Positions 7,060 to 16,539 of a stretch of 59,882 bases of DNA are shown here, in pieces. The stretch lies in assembly GCA_002420145.1 (NCBI GenBank), contig DIHL01000027.1, positions 1 through 59,882 of the forward strand, in the 5' to 3' direction. Positions within the stretch are counted from its first letter, which is position 1; every line of letters begins with the position of its first letter. The DNA is from Bacteroidetes bacterium UBA5697. Its GTDB lineage: Bacteria > Bacteroidota > Bacteroidia > B-17B0 > Aurantibacillaceae. The translations under genes and the position numbers were made by a program. The notes beneath the pieces were generated by a model that was not told where the DNA came from, searched no databases, and was given only the letters and a program-made list of their open reading frames with translations.

Positions 7060-7164
7060 GGAACGCGGATTACGCTGATGGAACTGATTTTTACTGATTT
7101 TTTATTAGTATACCATCAAAAAAACATCTGTGTAAATCAGCTAAATCCGTCAAATCTGTGTTCC
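7060..7164. repeat. Imperfect palindromic intergenic repeat (GGAACnC...GnGTTCC)
   Basis: The gap between convergent genes is filled by two related arms in inverted orientation: GGAACGCGGATTACGCTGAT from 7060 and, on the other strand from 7164, GGAACACAGATTTGACGGAT. Both continue with CTGATTT/ACTGATTT-like words toward a central T-rich loop. It could fold into a long imperfect hairpin and serve as a transcription end for both genes. Sequences of this style recur in intergenic DNA of Bacteroidota (recalled from general knowledge, not checked). Confidence 0.6.
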
Positions 7165-7171
7165 TATTATA

Positions 7172-8311
7172 TTACTCTTTAATAAACTTAACCTTAGCCT
7201 CTGCTCCACTTTCTGTTTTAACAGTAATGAAATAGATACCTGATTTTAATTTATCTACTGAAACGGAATTTGTATGCGTTGTTTCTGCTAGCACTAATTT
7301 CCCTAAAACATCAGATACTTCAATAGCAATAGATGTTTCATTCTCTAAATTAAAATTCAATACAGAGGTTGCTGGATTTGGATACACTTTCAATGTATTT
7401 TTCAATAGTTCGCTTTCATTCACTGCTGTTAATGTTGATAAAGAATATTTACTAAAAAATCTCCAAATTTCCTTTGAGGCATTCATATCCATATTTGTTC
7501 CAGAACCACCAAAAGGAAAGCCTGGCCAAGTGTGAGTTCCTCCAATGATTTTATATAATTCTACAGAACTACCCGAAGTTCCATTCAAATATTTATAATG
7601 CTCAGCCGTGCAACCATCAGTTGTACTTGTGTTTGGAACATTACTAAACGTTGGTGTAGTATTACAGTTATTTTTAGTCACCCAATATTTTACAATAGTA
7701 TCAATTGGCATCATTGTGCTTGAACCAGCGTATGGAACCGTTGGATCATTGGTACCATGAATTTGCATAACAGGCACTGGGCGAATTGGATGACAATTTC
7801 CTCCATATTGAGTCGTGAAAATACTTCCAGTTACAGATGCGATAGCTGTAATTCTATTACTTAACTCACAAGCTAGGGTATGACTCATAAAACCACCATT
7901 ACTCATTCCAGTAGAGTATACACGATTTAAATTGATGTTATACGTTAAATCCAAAGAATCAATTAAAGCATTTAAAAAAGCGATATCATTCACTATAGCA
8001 CTTGACATTCCTGCATTCCAAAATGGTTGATTAGAGCCATCTTTTGTTCCGTTTGGAAAAACCATTAAAAAATTAGCCGTATCTGCAATAGGCTTAAAAT
8101 TACTGTATTGCTGTTGCTGAAGCGCGTTACTAGTATACCCATGTAAATTAAAAATCAAGGGACGAGCAGTTGAACCATTGTAAAGAGCTGGCACATACAA
8201 TCTATAGTTACGATAAATACCACCTACAAAAATACTATCTACAATAGTAGATTGAGCTTTGATAGTAATAATTGATGTAATAAAGATAAAGACAAGTAAA
8301 GTTTTTTTCAT
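7172..8311 (-). CDS. Secreted PHB-depolymerase/LpqC-type esterase with T9SS sorting domain
   Basis: A 379-residue secreted alpha/beta hydrolase. A signal peptide ends near residue 20 (TIKAQ). The catalytic domain (about 25-295) shows LIFNLHGYTSN (oxyanion region), GMSNGGFMSH with the nucleophile Ser, HGTNDPTVPY with the acid Asp, and GGTHTWPG with the catalytic His. The last 75 residues start LKVYPNPATSVLNF and end in KVKFIKE, a type A sorting domain for the type IX secretion system whose translocon gene is also in this window. Relatives include extracellular polyhydroxybutyrate depolymerases, feruloyl esterases and acetylxylan esterases; the substrate cannot be told from sequence alone. Confidence 0.88.
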   Translation of the reverse strand: MKKTLLVFIFITSIITIKAQSTIVDSIFVGGIYRNYRLYVPALYNGSTARPLIFNLHGYTSNALQQQQYSNFKPIADTANFLMVFPNGTKDGSNQPFWNAGMSSAIVNDIAFLNALIDSLDLTYNINLNRVYSTGMSNGGFMSHTLACELSNRITAIASVTGSIFTTQYGGNCHPIRPVPVMQIHGTNDPTVPYAGSSTMMPIDTIVKYWVTKNNCNTTPTFSNVPNTSTTDGCTAEHYKYLNGTSGSSVELYKIIGGTHTWPGFPFGGSGTNMDMNASKEIWRFFSKYSLSTLTAVNESELLKNTLKVYPNPATSVLNFNLENETSIAIEVSDVLGKLVLAETTHTNSVSVDKLKSGIYFITVKTESGAEAKVKFIKE

Positions 8312-8428
8312 TGAAAATAGGGATAATAATTATGGCTAATATATGAATAATATAGCAAATCTTAACTCAATAATAATTTACTTTTTTGGCTTAAAAACAG
8401 TATTTTCGTTCTCTTAAATTTAACATTT

Positions 8429-10699
8429 ATGGCAAAATTTAGAAAACAAGATGCCCTTGATTATCACTCTCAAGGAAGACCCGGAAAAATTGAAGTAATT
8501 CCCACTAAACCATATAGTACTCAAAGAGACTTAACTTTAGCGTATTCACCAGGTGTTGCGGAACCCTGTTTAGAAATTGAAAAAAACCAAGAAGACGCTT
8601 ATAAATACACAGCTAAAGGAAACTTAGTAGCGGTAATTAGTAACGGTACTGCTGTTTTAGGATTAGGAGATATTGGTGCATTAGCATCAAAACCAGTAAT
8701 GGAAGGTAAAGGTTTATTGTTTAAAATCTTTGCAGATATTGATGTGTTTGATATTGAGGTAGACACAAAAAACATTGATGAATTTGTTAATACCGTAAAA
8801 AATATTGCTTGTACTTTTGGAGGTATTAACCTTGAAGATATTAAAGCGCCAGAGTGTTTTGAAATTGAACGTCGTTTAAAAGAGGAATTAAACATTCCTT
8901 TAATGCACGACGATCAGCATGGAACTGCTATTATTTCTTCGGCGGGTTTATTAAATGCTGTTGAATTATCGGGCAAAAAAATGAGCGAAGTAAAAGTCGT
9001 GATTAACGGTGCCGGTGCTTCTGCTAACTCTTGTGCTAAAATGTACATTGCTGTTGGTGTAAAAAAAGAAAACATTTTAATGTTAGATAGTAAAGGTGTT
9101 ATTAATAAAAACCGAACTGACTTAGACCAATACAAAACTTTTTTTGCGTCTGATAACACTAAAGTAAACACATTGGAAGAAGCTATTAAAGGCGCTGATG
9201 TATTTGTTGGTTTATCAAAAGGAAATATTTTATCGCAAGATATGGTTCGTTCAATGGCTAAAAACTGTATTGTGTTTGCCTTGGCTAACCCTACTCCCGA
9301 AATTAGTTACGAAGAAGCTATTGCTGCTCGTCATGATATTATTATTGCAACAGGCAGAAGCGATCATCCTAACCAAGTAAATAACGTATTAGGTTTCCCT
9401 TTTATTTTTAGAGGGGCTTTAGATGTACGTGCTACTTGTATTAACGAAGAAATGAAATTAGCTGCGGCTTTAGCCATTGCAGCCTTAGCAAAAGAAAGTG
9501 TTCCTGATTATGTAAACCTTGCTTATGGATCTAAGAACTTAACTTTTGGTACAGAATATATTATTCCAAAACCAATTGATAACCGTTTAATTTCTATTGT
9601 AAGTTCTGCCGTTGCAAAAGCAGCGATTGATAGCGGAGTTGCAAAACACATGATTACCGATTGGGATGCATACCGCATGGAGTTAGATAACCGTTTAGGT
9701 AAGGATAATAAATTAATGCGAAGCATTGCTAACAAAGCAAAATCAAACCCTAAGCGTGTTGTATTTACCGAAGCTGATACTTACAAAATATTAAAAGCAG
9801 CACAAGTTGCTAAAGATGAAGGTATTGCTAAACCAATTTTATTAGGTAATAAAGAAAAAATATTAGCTTTATTAGAAGAGCACCAAATTGATATGGGAGA
9901 TACTCCTATTATTGATACTTGGTTATCTGAAGAAGAGACAAGAAGAACAGAGTTTGGAGATTTATTATGGCTAAAACAACAACGCCGTGGTTTAACGCAA
10001 TACGATGCTCGTAAATTAATGCGCGACCGAAATTATTTTGGAGCCATGATGGTGGAGCAAGGTTTAGCAGATGCTATGATTTCGGGATTAACTCGTAAGT
10101 ATGGCGCTCCTATTAAACCTGCTTTAGATATTATTGGCGTGCAAGAAGGTGTGAGTCGTGTAGCTGGTTTGTATATTATGGTCACTAAAAAAGGTCCATA
10201 CTTTTTTGCAGATACAACCATGAATACAGAGCCTACTGCTCAGCAATTAGCGGATATAGCTGTTTTAACGGCTAGTACAGTGAAGCAATTTAATATCACA
10301 CCGCGTATTGCGATGTTATCATATTCTAACTTTGGCTCTGCCGAAGGAGATGTGCCGAAAAAAATGCAGGAAGCTACCAAGTTATTACACAAAAACTATC
10401 CAGGTTTAATTGTGGATGGTGATGTACAAGCTAACTTTGCTGTAAATAATGATTTATTAAAAGAGCAATTTCCATTTAGTACTTTAGTAGATAAAGATGT
10501 GAATACCTTTATCTTCCCTAATTTAGCAGCTGGTAATATTGCCTACAAATTATTACAAGAGTTAGGTGGTGCTGAGGCTATTGGTCCTGTATTAATGGGA
10601 TTAAAAAAACCAGTACATGTATTGCAATTAGGTAGCTCTGTTCGTGAAATTGTGAACATGATTACCATAGCAGTAGTGGATGCACAAAATAAAAAGTAG
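8429..10699 (+). CDS. maeB: NADP-dependent malic enzyme with C-terminal phosphotransacetylase-like domain
   Basis: A 756-residue two-domain enzyme. Residues 1-415 are the malic enzyme: YSPGVAEPC, GDIGALASKPVMEGK, the catalytic region KAPECFEIERRLKEE and MHDDQHGTAI, and the Rossmann loop INGAGASANSCAKM. Residues 430-756 are a phosphotransacetylase-like domain (NPKRVVFTEAD, RNYFGAMMVEQGLADAMISG), which in this family mainly acts as an oligomerisation and acetyl-CoA-sensing module. It oxidatively decarboxylates malate to pyruvate with NADP reduction. A TATTTTCG -7-like box sits at 8401-8408, and a strong hairpin follows the gene. Length is normal for the fused MaeB type. Confidence 0.95.
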   Translation: MAKFRKQDALDYHSQGRPGKIEVIPTKPYSTQRDLTLAYSPGVAEPCLEIEKNQEDAYKYTAKGNLVAVISNGTAVLGLGDIGALASKPVMEGKGLLFKIFADIDVFDIEVDTKNIDEFVNTVKNIACTFGGINLEDIKAPECFEIERRLKEELNIPLMHDDQHGTAIISSAGLLNAVELSGKKMSEVKVVINGAGASANSCAKMYIAVGVKKENILMLDSKGVINKNRTDLDQYKTFFASDNTKVNTLEEAIKGADVFVGLSKGNILSQDMVRSMAKNCIVFALANPTPEISYEEAIAARHDIIIATGRSDHPNQVNNVLGFPFIFRGALDVRATCINEEMKLAAALAIAALAKESVPDYVNLAYGSKNLTFGTEYIIPKPIDNRLISIVSSAVAKAAIDSGVAKHMITDWDAYRMELDNRLGKDNKLMRSIANKAKSNPKRVVFTEADTYKILKAAQVAKDEGIAKPILLGNKEKILALLEEHQIDMGDTPIIDTWLSEEETRRTEFGDLLWLKQQRRGLTQYDARKLMRDRNYFGAMMVEQGLADAMISGLTRKYGAPIKPALDIIGVQEGVSRVAGLYIMVTKKGPYFFADTTMNTEPTAQQLADIAVLTASTVKQFNITPRIAMLSYSNFGSAEGDVPKKMQEATKLLHKNYPGLIVDGDVQANFAVNNDLLKEQFPFSTLVDKDVNTFIFPNLAAGNIAYKLLQELGGAEAIGPVLMGLKKPVHVLQLGSSVREIVNMITIAVVDAQNKK

Positions 10700-10719
10700 A
10701 ACATTATTGCATATATATA

Positions 10720-10752
10720 ATCTTCAATGATAAATTATCATTGAGGATTTTT
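10720..10752 (+). terminator. Terminator of maeB
   Basis: TCAATGATAA and TTATCATTGA form a perfect 10-base stem around a single A, with further outer pairs, followed by TTTTTAGTTTTTC. Confidence 0.8.
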
Positions 10753-10841
10753 AGTTTTTCATGATATCAATCATACTTTACCATAACTTATGTTTTATTT
10801 TTCTCATTTGTTTGGAGGTAACTTTGATTAAAATTAAGAAC

Positions 10842-11114
10842 ATGAAAACAGATAAAATAATTATTGCCAACTTAAAATGTGGTGGATGCGAAAACACCAT
10901 CAAAACTAAATTAGCTGAGTTAGCAGGTGTAGAAAGTATAGTGGTCAATCACGAAGAAGACTCTGTCACCATAACCCATAACGAAAAAAGTACCAGAGAA
11001 GATTTCACTAAAAAACTACACGACCTTGGTTATCCAGAAGCAACCGAAGAAAATGGATTATTATTACAGCTTAAAAGCTATGCTAGTTGTGTGATTGGCA
11101 GAATAAACAAATAA
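10842..11114 (+). CDS. Heavy-metal-associated (HMA) domain protein, CopZ-like
   Basis: A 90-residue protein made almost entirely of one HMA domain. The metal site is KCGGCENTIKTKL (C-x-x-C near residues 14-17), followed by GVESIVVNHEEDSVTI and a C-terminal strand DLGYPEA. Such proteins carry copper(I) or similar thiophilic ions. The frame is open further upstream, but TAACTTTG (10819-10826), a good -7 box, lies within that extension, so ATG 10842 is the likely start. No P-type ATPase or copper regulator is adjacent. The C-terminal tail (residues 70-90) has one extra Cys of unknown role. Confidence 0.87.
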   Translation: MKTDKIIIANLKCGGCENTIKTKLAELAGVESIVVNHEEDSVTITHNEKSTREDFTKKLHDLGYPEATEENGLLLQLKSYASCVIGRINK

Positions 11115-11130
11115 TTTAGTTTTATAAGCT

Positions 11131-11170
11131 AAAAAAGCCCCTTACTGTTTTTAGCAAGGGGCTTTTTTTT
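11131..11170. terminator. Bidirectional terminator between the HMA gene and the OmpA-like gene
   Basis: AAAAAAGCCCCTT (11131-11143) is complementary to AAGGGGCTTTTTT (11156-11168), with A and T tracts on the two sides, so it can terminate both convergent transcripts. Confidence 0.9.
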
Positions 11171-11183
11171 ACAAACAAACAAT

Positions 11184-13586
11184 TTATTTTTTGTACTCTA
11201 CTTTCATTTCTACACGGCGGTTTTTCTGACGACCTTCAGGTGTCGTATTATCTGCAATTGGCACCGTTTGCCCAAACCACTCAGCTATTACTTTATCTGC
11301 TGCTACACCTTTGCTCACTAAGTATTTCTTAACAGCCTTAGCACGTTTTTCTGATAACAATAAATTCTTTGCCGCATCGCCTTGGTTATCTGTATGCCCA
11401 GATAATTTCAATGTCCAATCAGCAGCATGCTGTTTCATTAATTTAGCTAAGTCGTTTAATGATGGTAGCGATGTTTTTTTAATAATATCTTTTCCAGTAG
11501 CAAATTCTAAACTAGAGAAAGCACGTTCCAATATTTTTTGCTCTTCTACTTTTAATACAGGTGCTGGAGGACAGCCTTTTAATTCTTTTAAACCAGCAGT
11601 AGTAGGGCAATCATCTTCTCTATCCACTACTCCATCTTTATCTGTGTCTGGCCAAGGGCAACCTTTGTTTTCAACAGCACCTACTACTTCAGGGCATTCA
11701 TCATCTTTATCTAATACAGTATCGCCATCTTTATCTGGACAGCCTTTAAATTCTTTTGGTCCAGCTACATCTGGGCAAACATCATATTTATCTGGCGTTA
11801 AATCTCCATCTCTATCTGGGCAACCTAAAAAGTCAGCTAAACCAGCATCATCCGGACACTCATCATCTTTATCCATAATTTTATCTCCATCTCTGTCAGG
11901 ACATCCATTAAATTCAACCAATCCTTTATCATCTGGACATTTATCATCACCGTCAGCAATCATATCACCGTCTTTATCAGGACATCCTTGTAGTTCTTTT
12001 GAACCAGCAACATCTGGACATTTATCATCTTTATCTTGAATATGATCTCCGTCTTTATCAGGGCAGCCCATAAATTCCCAAGTACCTGGAATTTCTTTAC
12101 ATAAATCTTTTTTATTAGAGATACCATCTTTGTCTTTATCTTTTTTATGTCCATAAGGAATCGGCACTTTAAGCATCGCATACACATCTGCCCCATACAC
12201 TTCTTTTTTACCAATTAATGGAGATAAATTACTTGTACCAACCACCAATGGACCTAAACGCACGGCAGCTCCTGTTCTAAAGCCATTCAAGAAATTATAC
12301 TGAACAGGAATAAACACACCAAACCATTTATGGTCCCAACGTGGTGTTAAAGTAATACTGCTAATATCATGAACCTTGGTATCATTGTTTTTAAACTGAA
12401 AAGCAATAAAAGGAGTTAAATTCACATAAATATCTTTCCAAATTAAATAATCAATTTGCAAACTAATAGCTGTAGGCAAATTCATTTTATAAGTAGATGA
12501 TTTATTGGTGTTTACAAATCGTCCTTTTAAAGTATCATCAAACTCTCCAACAGTTCCTGGATCTACAGGTTTTAAATTCCAAAAACCAACATCCGCTCTA
12601 AAATCTCCACTCGTTGATCCCTTTTTAAATTTAATGGAACCAATATCTGTAACCGAAAGTCCCACTTTTAATTTGTATTTATTTTTATCTTTTCTCCACA
12701 AATCTTTTTCGCCATCCATATCATATTTAAACTTTAAATATGATGGGCGCCATTCATAAACGGCACCAAAATCAAAACCAACACCAGGATAAGACTGACT
12801 GTAATCAAATACTTTAGTTCCTGTGCCAGAACCTCCAATCTTAATATCACTAAAATTCAAATTATCAGAGTGGCCATAACTAACATCTGATTGAAAAATA
12901 GATAATGTAGTATCTGTTTGAAAATTGTACTCTAAATCTTTTACAAACATATAAGCCGACTGGATACCCTGTAATAATTTTACAGTTGCTCCACCTTTAA
13001 AGTAATGTTCGTTATCATCTTTAAAAACATGCGCATAAGTTAAACCATACTCCGCCCAAGTCATTTCCTGAATGCTTAAGTTTTTGTTGGTTAAATTAGT
13101 TACCCATAATGTTGGATATTTAAACTCTTCGAAAGCTAATTTTGCTAAATCGGGCGAAACACCATCAATGTTTACATACGTTCTCACATTACTTGAAATA
13201 GCAATCGCATTTTTACGGTTGATGTTCACTAAAAAAGAAGGTCCTTGAATTCTGTTACTGAAATAAATACTTTTGTCTTTATTATTTGTTTTTTCCACTA
13301 GGTACTTATCCGAAAACTCCTTGTCCTCAAAGGCAGGAAAAGTTGTTTGTCCATCTACTTTTTCTCGTTTAAAAGCATCTCGCTTAATGCCAATGTAATT
13401 ATTGTAGGCTGCTACATTGATTCCAATCAGATTCATGTCAAATTTCATCCTTCCATCCACAATACTAGCTGGTTGAATATGAATGCCAGATACACCAGCA
13501 TAATTACTTTGATTAAATCCTGCAAAATCCTGAGATTGAGCAAAATAACCTAATGCAACTAAAGCAATAGATAAAATTCTTTTCAT
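11184..13586 (-). CDS. DUF5723 outer-membrane protein with TSP3 repeats and OmpA C-terminal domain
   Basis: An 800-residue three-part envelope protein. A signal peptide (1-18, ending YFAQSQ) leads into a 460-residue beta-rich DUF5723 region starting with the typical QPASIVDGRMKFDMNLIG, probably an outer-membrane barrel. Residues 480-665 hold seven thrombospondin type 3-like calcium repeats, each with a D-x-D-x-D-G motif (DKDGDHIQD, DRDGDKIMD) followed by C-P and a G-C-P. The last 115 residues are an OmpA peptidoglycan-binding domain, with LSGHTDNQGDAAKN and the NRRVEMKVEYKK end. It probably ties the outer membrane to the cell wall. It is convergent with the HMA gene, and its upstream side faces prfA. 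Confidence 0.88.
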   Translation of the reverse strand: MKRILSIALVALGYFAQSQDFAGFNQSNYAGVSGIHIQPASIVDGRMKFDMNLIGINVAAYNNYIGIKRDAFKREKVDGQTTFPAFEDKEFSDKYLVEKTNNKDKSIYFSNRIQGPSFLVNINRKNAIAISSNVRTYVNIDGVSPDLAKLAFEEFKYPTLWVTNLTNKNLSIQEMTWAEYGLTYAHVFKDDNEHYFKGGATVKLLQGIQSAYMFVKDLEYNFQTDTTLSIFQSDVSYGHSDNLNFSDIKIGGSGTGTKVFDYSQSYPGVGFDFGAVYEWRPSYLKFKYDMDGEKDLWRKDKNKYKLKVGLSVTDIGSIKFKKGSTSGDFRADVGFWNLKPVDPGTVGEFDDTLKGRFVNTNKSSTYKMNLPTAISLQIDYLIWKDIYVNLTPFIAFQFKNNDTKVHDISSITLTPRWDHKWFGVFIPVQYNFLNGFRTGAAVRLGPLVVGTSNLSPLIGKKEVYGADVYAMLKVPIPYGHKKDKDKDGISNKKDLCKEIPGTWEFMGCPDKDGDHIQDKDDKCPDVAGSKELQGCPDKDGDMIADGDDKCPDDKGLVEFNGCPDRDGDKIMDKDDECPDDAGLADFLGCPDRDGDLTPDKYDVCPDVAGPKEFKGCPDKDGDTVLDKDDECPEVVGAVENKGCPWPDTDKDGVVDREDDCPTTAGLKELKGCPPAPVLKVEEQKILERAFSSLEFATGKDIIKKTSLPSLNDLAKLMKQHAADWTLKLSGHTDNQGDAAKNLLLSEKRAKAVKKYLVSKGVAADKVIAEWFGQTVPIADNTTPEGRQKNRRVEMKVEYKK

Positions 13587-13738
13587 AAAAGTTCGATTTT
13601 AGTTTAAGGTTCAAAAATAAGCTATTTTGTTTAACAATGTCGATTATTCAAAATTTATCCAGTAAATTTAACAAAAGTGTTGAAGAGCAATGGGCAATCA
13701 CATTACATTTAGTATCTTCGCGCTTTGTTTACAGAAAT

Positions 13739-14809
13739 ATGTTAGAGAAATTAGAAGAAATTAAAAGAAGGTATACTGAAGTTGAAGCAAAACTAGGAGA
13801 CCCTGGAATAATTGCTGATATGCGTTTATTTAAAAAATTAAATATTGAATACAAAGGTTTACAACCTGTTGTGGAAGCTTATTATAAATACAAGCAAATA
13901 ACCGACAATATTAACGGAGCTAAAGAAGTATTGGCTACTGAAAAGGATAAGGACTTTTTAGATATGGCGAAAGCCGAATTAGAAGAAAACCGAGCAGCTG
14001 AAGAAAAATTGCAAGAAGAAGTTCGTTTATTGTTAATTCCTAAAGACCCCGAAGATGCTAAAAACTGTACCATGGAAATTAGAGGAGGTACAGGTGGAGA
14101 TGAAGCTGCTATTTTTGCTGGAGATTTATTTGATATGTATCGCCGCTATTGCGAAATCAAAGGGTTTCAGTTAGAGGTAGTAGATGAGAGTCCAGGTTCA
14201 ATGGGAGGTTACAAAGAAATTGTATTTAACGTTAAAGGAGATAATGCTTTTGGAACCATGAAATTTGAAAGCGGTGTGCACCGTGTGCAACGTGTGCCAG
14301 CTACCGAGGCAGCGGGGCGTGTTCATACATCCGCAGCAACTGTAGCCGTATTACCAGAAGCTGAAGAATGGGATATCGAAATTAAACCAGCAGATATTGA
14401 AATGGCAACCGCACGTTCTGGTGGTGCCGGTGGACAAAATGTAAATAAGGTTGAATCGAAAGTTATTTTAACACACAAACCTTCAGGTATAGTAGTTACT
14501 TGCCAAACCCAACGTAACCAATTAGGTAATAGAGAAAAAGCCATGGAAATGTTACGTTCTAAATTATATGATTTAGAATATCAAAAACGATTAGCTGATA
14601 CAACGAGTCGTAGAAAAAGTATGGTAAGTACTGGAGACCGTTCTGAGAAAATTAGAACATACAACTATCCTCAAAACCGTATCACTGATCATAGAATTGG
14701 ATTAACACTTTATAATTTAACCGACTTTACCAATGGTTATATTCAACAAATGATTGATGCTTTACAGTTTGCTGAAAATGCTGAACGTTTGAAAGAAGGA
14801 GGATTATAA
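13739..14809 (+). CDS. prfA: Peptide chain release factor 1
   Basis: A 356-residue class I release factor that reads UAA and UAG and triggers hydrolysis of peptidyl-tRNA. The codon-recognition motif is PAT, in RVPATEAAGRVHTS near residues 185-198; the catalytic GGQ is in SGGAGGQNVNKVESKV near residue 230. The frame is open further upstream, but a -7-like box TATCTTCG (13713-13720) lies in that region and family members start as MLEKLEEI, so ATG 13739 is chosen. Length then equals that of other RF1 proteins. pyrF follows 49 bases later on the same strand, probably cotranscribed. Confidence 0.96.
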   Translation: MLEKLEEIKRRYTEVEAKLGDPGIIADMRLFKKLNIEYKGLQPVVEAYYKYKQITDNINGAKEVLATEKDKDFLDMAKAELEENRAAEEKLQEEVRLLLIPKDPEDAKNCTMEIRGGTGGDEAAIFAGDLFDMYRRYCEIKGFQLEVVDESPGSMGGYKEIVFNVKGDNAFGTMKFESGVHRVQRVPATEAAGRVHTSAATVAVLPEAEEWDIEIKPADIEMATARSGGAGGQNVNKVESKVILTHKPSGIVVTCQTQRNQLGNREKAMEMLRSKLYDLEYQKRLADTTSRRKSMVSTGDRSEKIRTYNYPQNRITDHRIGLTLYNLTDFTNGYIQQMIDALQFAENAERLKEGGL

Positions 14810-14858
14810 AGACTTAAAAAGATTAAAGAGATTAAGGGACAATAGAGACAAAAATATT

Positions 14859-15671
14859 ATGACACGAGCAGAATTAATACATGAAATTAAAACTAAGAAA
14901 ACATTTTTATGTGTTGGCTTAGATCCAGATATTGATAAACTTCCAAAATTTTTATTAGAAGAAGAAGATCCTATCTTCGAATTCAATCGTCAAATTATTG
15001 ATGCCACAGCTCCGTATTGCATTGCTTTTAAGCCAAATACAGCTTTTTACGAAGCTTATGGTTTAAGTGGAATGACTAGTTTAGAAAAAACGATTAAATA
15101 CATCAAACAATATTATCCAAAACATTTTTTAATTGCAGATGCTAAACGTGGTGATATTGGAAATACATCTACCATGTATGCGAAAGCATTTTTTAATCGA
15201 TTGCATGCAGATGCCATTACAGTGGCGCCATATATGGGTAGTGACTCAGTAAAACCTTTTTTAAATTTTGATGGAAAATGGGCTATTGTACTAGCTCTTA
15301 CTTCTAATGTAGGTGCTCAAGATTTTCAATTAGATGAAGGAAAAACAGAACCGTTATATAAACATGTTTTAAGAACATCAAGTCAATGGGGAACTGCTGA
15401 TAATATGATGTATGTAGTTGGTGCTACTAAAGCTGATATGTTTGATGATATAAGACGTATTGTTCCAAATCACTTTTTATTGGTGCCAGGTGTTGGTGCA
15501 CAAGGCGGAAGCTTGGCAGACGTTTGCAAACATGGTTTGATTAAAAATGATATTGGTCTATTAATCAATTCTTCTCGTGCCATTATTTTTGCCTCAAACG
15601 GCGAAGATTTTGCTGCTGCTGCTGCTAAAGAAGCTAAAAAAATAGCTGATGAGATGAAAGGGTATTTTTAA
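14859..15671 (+). CDS. pyrF: Orotidine 5'-phosphate decarboxylase
   Basis: A 270-residue OMP decarboxylase, the last step of de novo UMP synthesis. The start region LCVGLDPDIDKLPK binds the substrate; the catalytic Lys/Asp array is in ADAKRGDIGNTSTMYAKAFF near residues 92-111; the phosphate end is VPGVGAQGG near 210 and NSSRAIIFAS near 235. Length and the DAKRGDIG form place it in the longer PyrF group common in Bacteroidota. pyrD, for the preceding oxidation step, is elsewhere in this window, not in an operon with it. Confidence 0.95.
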   Translation: MTRAELIHEIKTKKTFLCVGLDPDIDKLPKFLLEEEDPIFEFNRQIIDATAPYCIAFKPNTAFYEAYGLSGMTSLEKTIKYIKQYYPKHFLIADAKRGDIGNTSTMYAKAFFNRLHADAITVAPYMGSDSVKPFLNFDGKWAIVLALTSNVGAQDFQLDEGKTEPLYKHVLRTSSQWGTADNMMYVVGATKADMFDDIRRIVPNHFLLVPGVGAQGGSLADVCKHGLIKNDIGLLINSSRAIIFASNGEDFAAAAAKEAKKIADEMKGYF

Positions 15672-15701
15672 CCTAATTTAATACAAGAATAAATTCAAAA
15701 C

Positions 15702-15731
15702 AAAAAAAGTAGCCAAATGGCTACTTTTTTT
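15702..15731. terminator. Bidirectional terminator between pyrF and mtgA
   Basis: AAAAAAAGTAGCCA and TGGCTACTTTTTTT form a perfect stem around one or two bases. On the minus strand the stem overlaps the stop codon of mtgA. Confidence 0.9.
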
Positions 15732-16461
15732 GTTTTACTTTCTCTGGTTCATCATCATCTTTATACTTATCGTAATCTAATGTATTACCCCAAAAGTTCA
15801 TTTGTTGCTTAATCCAAGCCTTTCGTTGAGAAATGTAACTACTAGCTGGATTTGCTTTGTAACGTATTGGATTTGGAAGAATTGCTGCTATGGCAGCTGC
15901 TTCATCTTTCGTTAATTTTTTAGCCGATTTATGAAACCAATGTTGCGAAGCGGCTTCGGCACCATAAATACCATTACCCATTTCAATACTATTTAAATAC
16001 ACTTCCATAATACGCTCTTTACTCCAAAAAACTTCAATTAATAAAGTAAACCACAACTCCAATCCTTTTCTAAGATAACTTCTACCCTGCCACAAGAATA
16101 CATTTTTGGCTGTTTGTTGAGTAATTGTACTACCGCCTCTTACCCGTTTTCCCTTTTCATTTTCTTTCATCGCTTTTTGTATCGCGCCCCAATCAACTCC
16201 AAAATGCTTTAAATAATTTTGATCTTCGCTGCACACCACCGCTAATTGAAGTTTTGGAGAAATCTCTTCCAAAGATACCCAATCATGCTCCATGACTAAA
16301 CCTTTTCCGTCTCCTAACTGTTCAATGTTTCTAATAACCATTAATGGAGTTATAGGAACAGGAACCCATCTAAAAACAATAACTGATACTATGGATAAAA
16401 TAAAAAACGTTACACACGTTTTCCAAACTATCGTCCATATTTTGCCTAATATTTTTCTCAT
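15721..16461 (-). CDS. mtgA: Monofunctional peptidoglycan glycosyltransferase
   Basis: A 246-residue GT51 enzyme that polymerises lipid II into glycan strands without a transpeptidase domain. One N-terminal membrane helix (residues 12-32) anchors it. The five GT51 motifs appear in order: VVCSEDQNYLKHFGVDW near 75 (catalytic Glu), RGGSTITQQTAKNVF near 108, KGLELWFTLLIEVFWSKERIMEVYLN near 133, EMGNGIYGAEAAS near 160 and DEAAAIAAILPNP near 188. It is divergent from the TlpA-like gene. A strong terminator abuts the stop codon. Confidence 0.95.
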   Translation of the reverse strand: MRKILGKIWTIVWKTCVTFFILSIVSVIVFRWVPVPITPLMVIRNIEQLGDGKGLVMEHDWVSLEEISPKLQLAVVCSEDQNYLKHFGVDWGAIQKAMKENEKGKRVRGGSTITQQTAKNVFLWQGRSYLRKGLELWFTLLIEVFWSKERIMEVYLNSIEMGNGIYGAEAASQHWFHKSAKKLTKDEAAAIAAILPNPIRYKANPASSYISQRKAWIKQQMNFWGNTLDYDKYKDDDEPEKVKQKK

Positions 16462-16539
16462 AAAACAGTAAAACTATTGTATTATTTAAGTTAAGTTTGT
16501 TTCCTCTATTATTTTTAACAACAAACCTATTTTAATAAC

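Noticed and set aside
8599..10221. Several 60-98 codon minus-strand open frames inside maeB
   Set aside because: They are antisense shadows of a strongly conserved enzyme gene and show no start signals or domains.
11311..12039. 242-codon open frame on the plus strand with repeated Ser-Leu-Ser-Gly-Gln segments
   Set aside because: It is the antisense of the TSP3 repeats of the OmpA-like gene; the repeat pattern and lack of stops come from the repeated Asp/Gly/Cys codons on the other strand.
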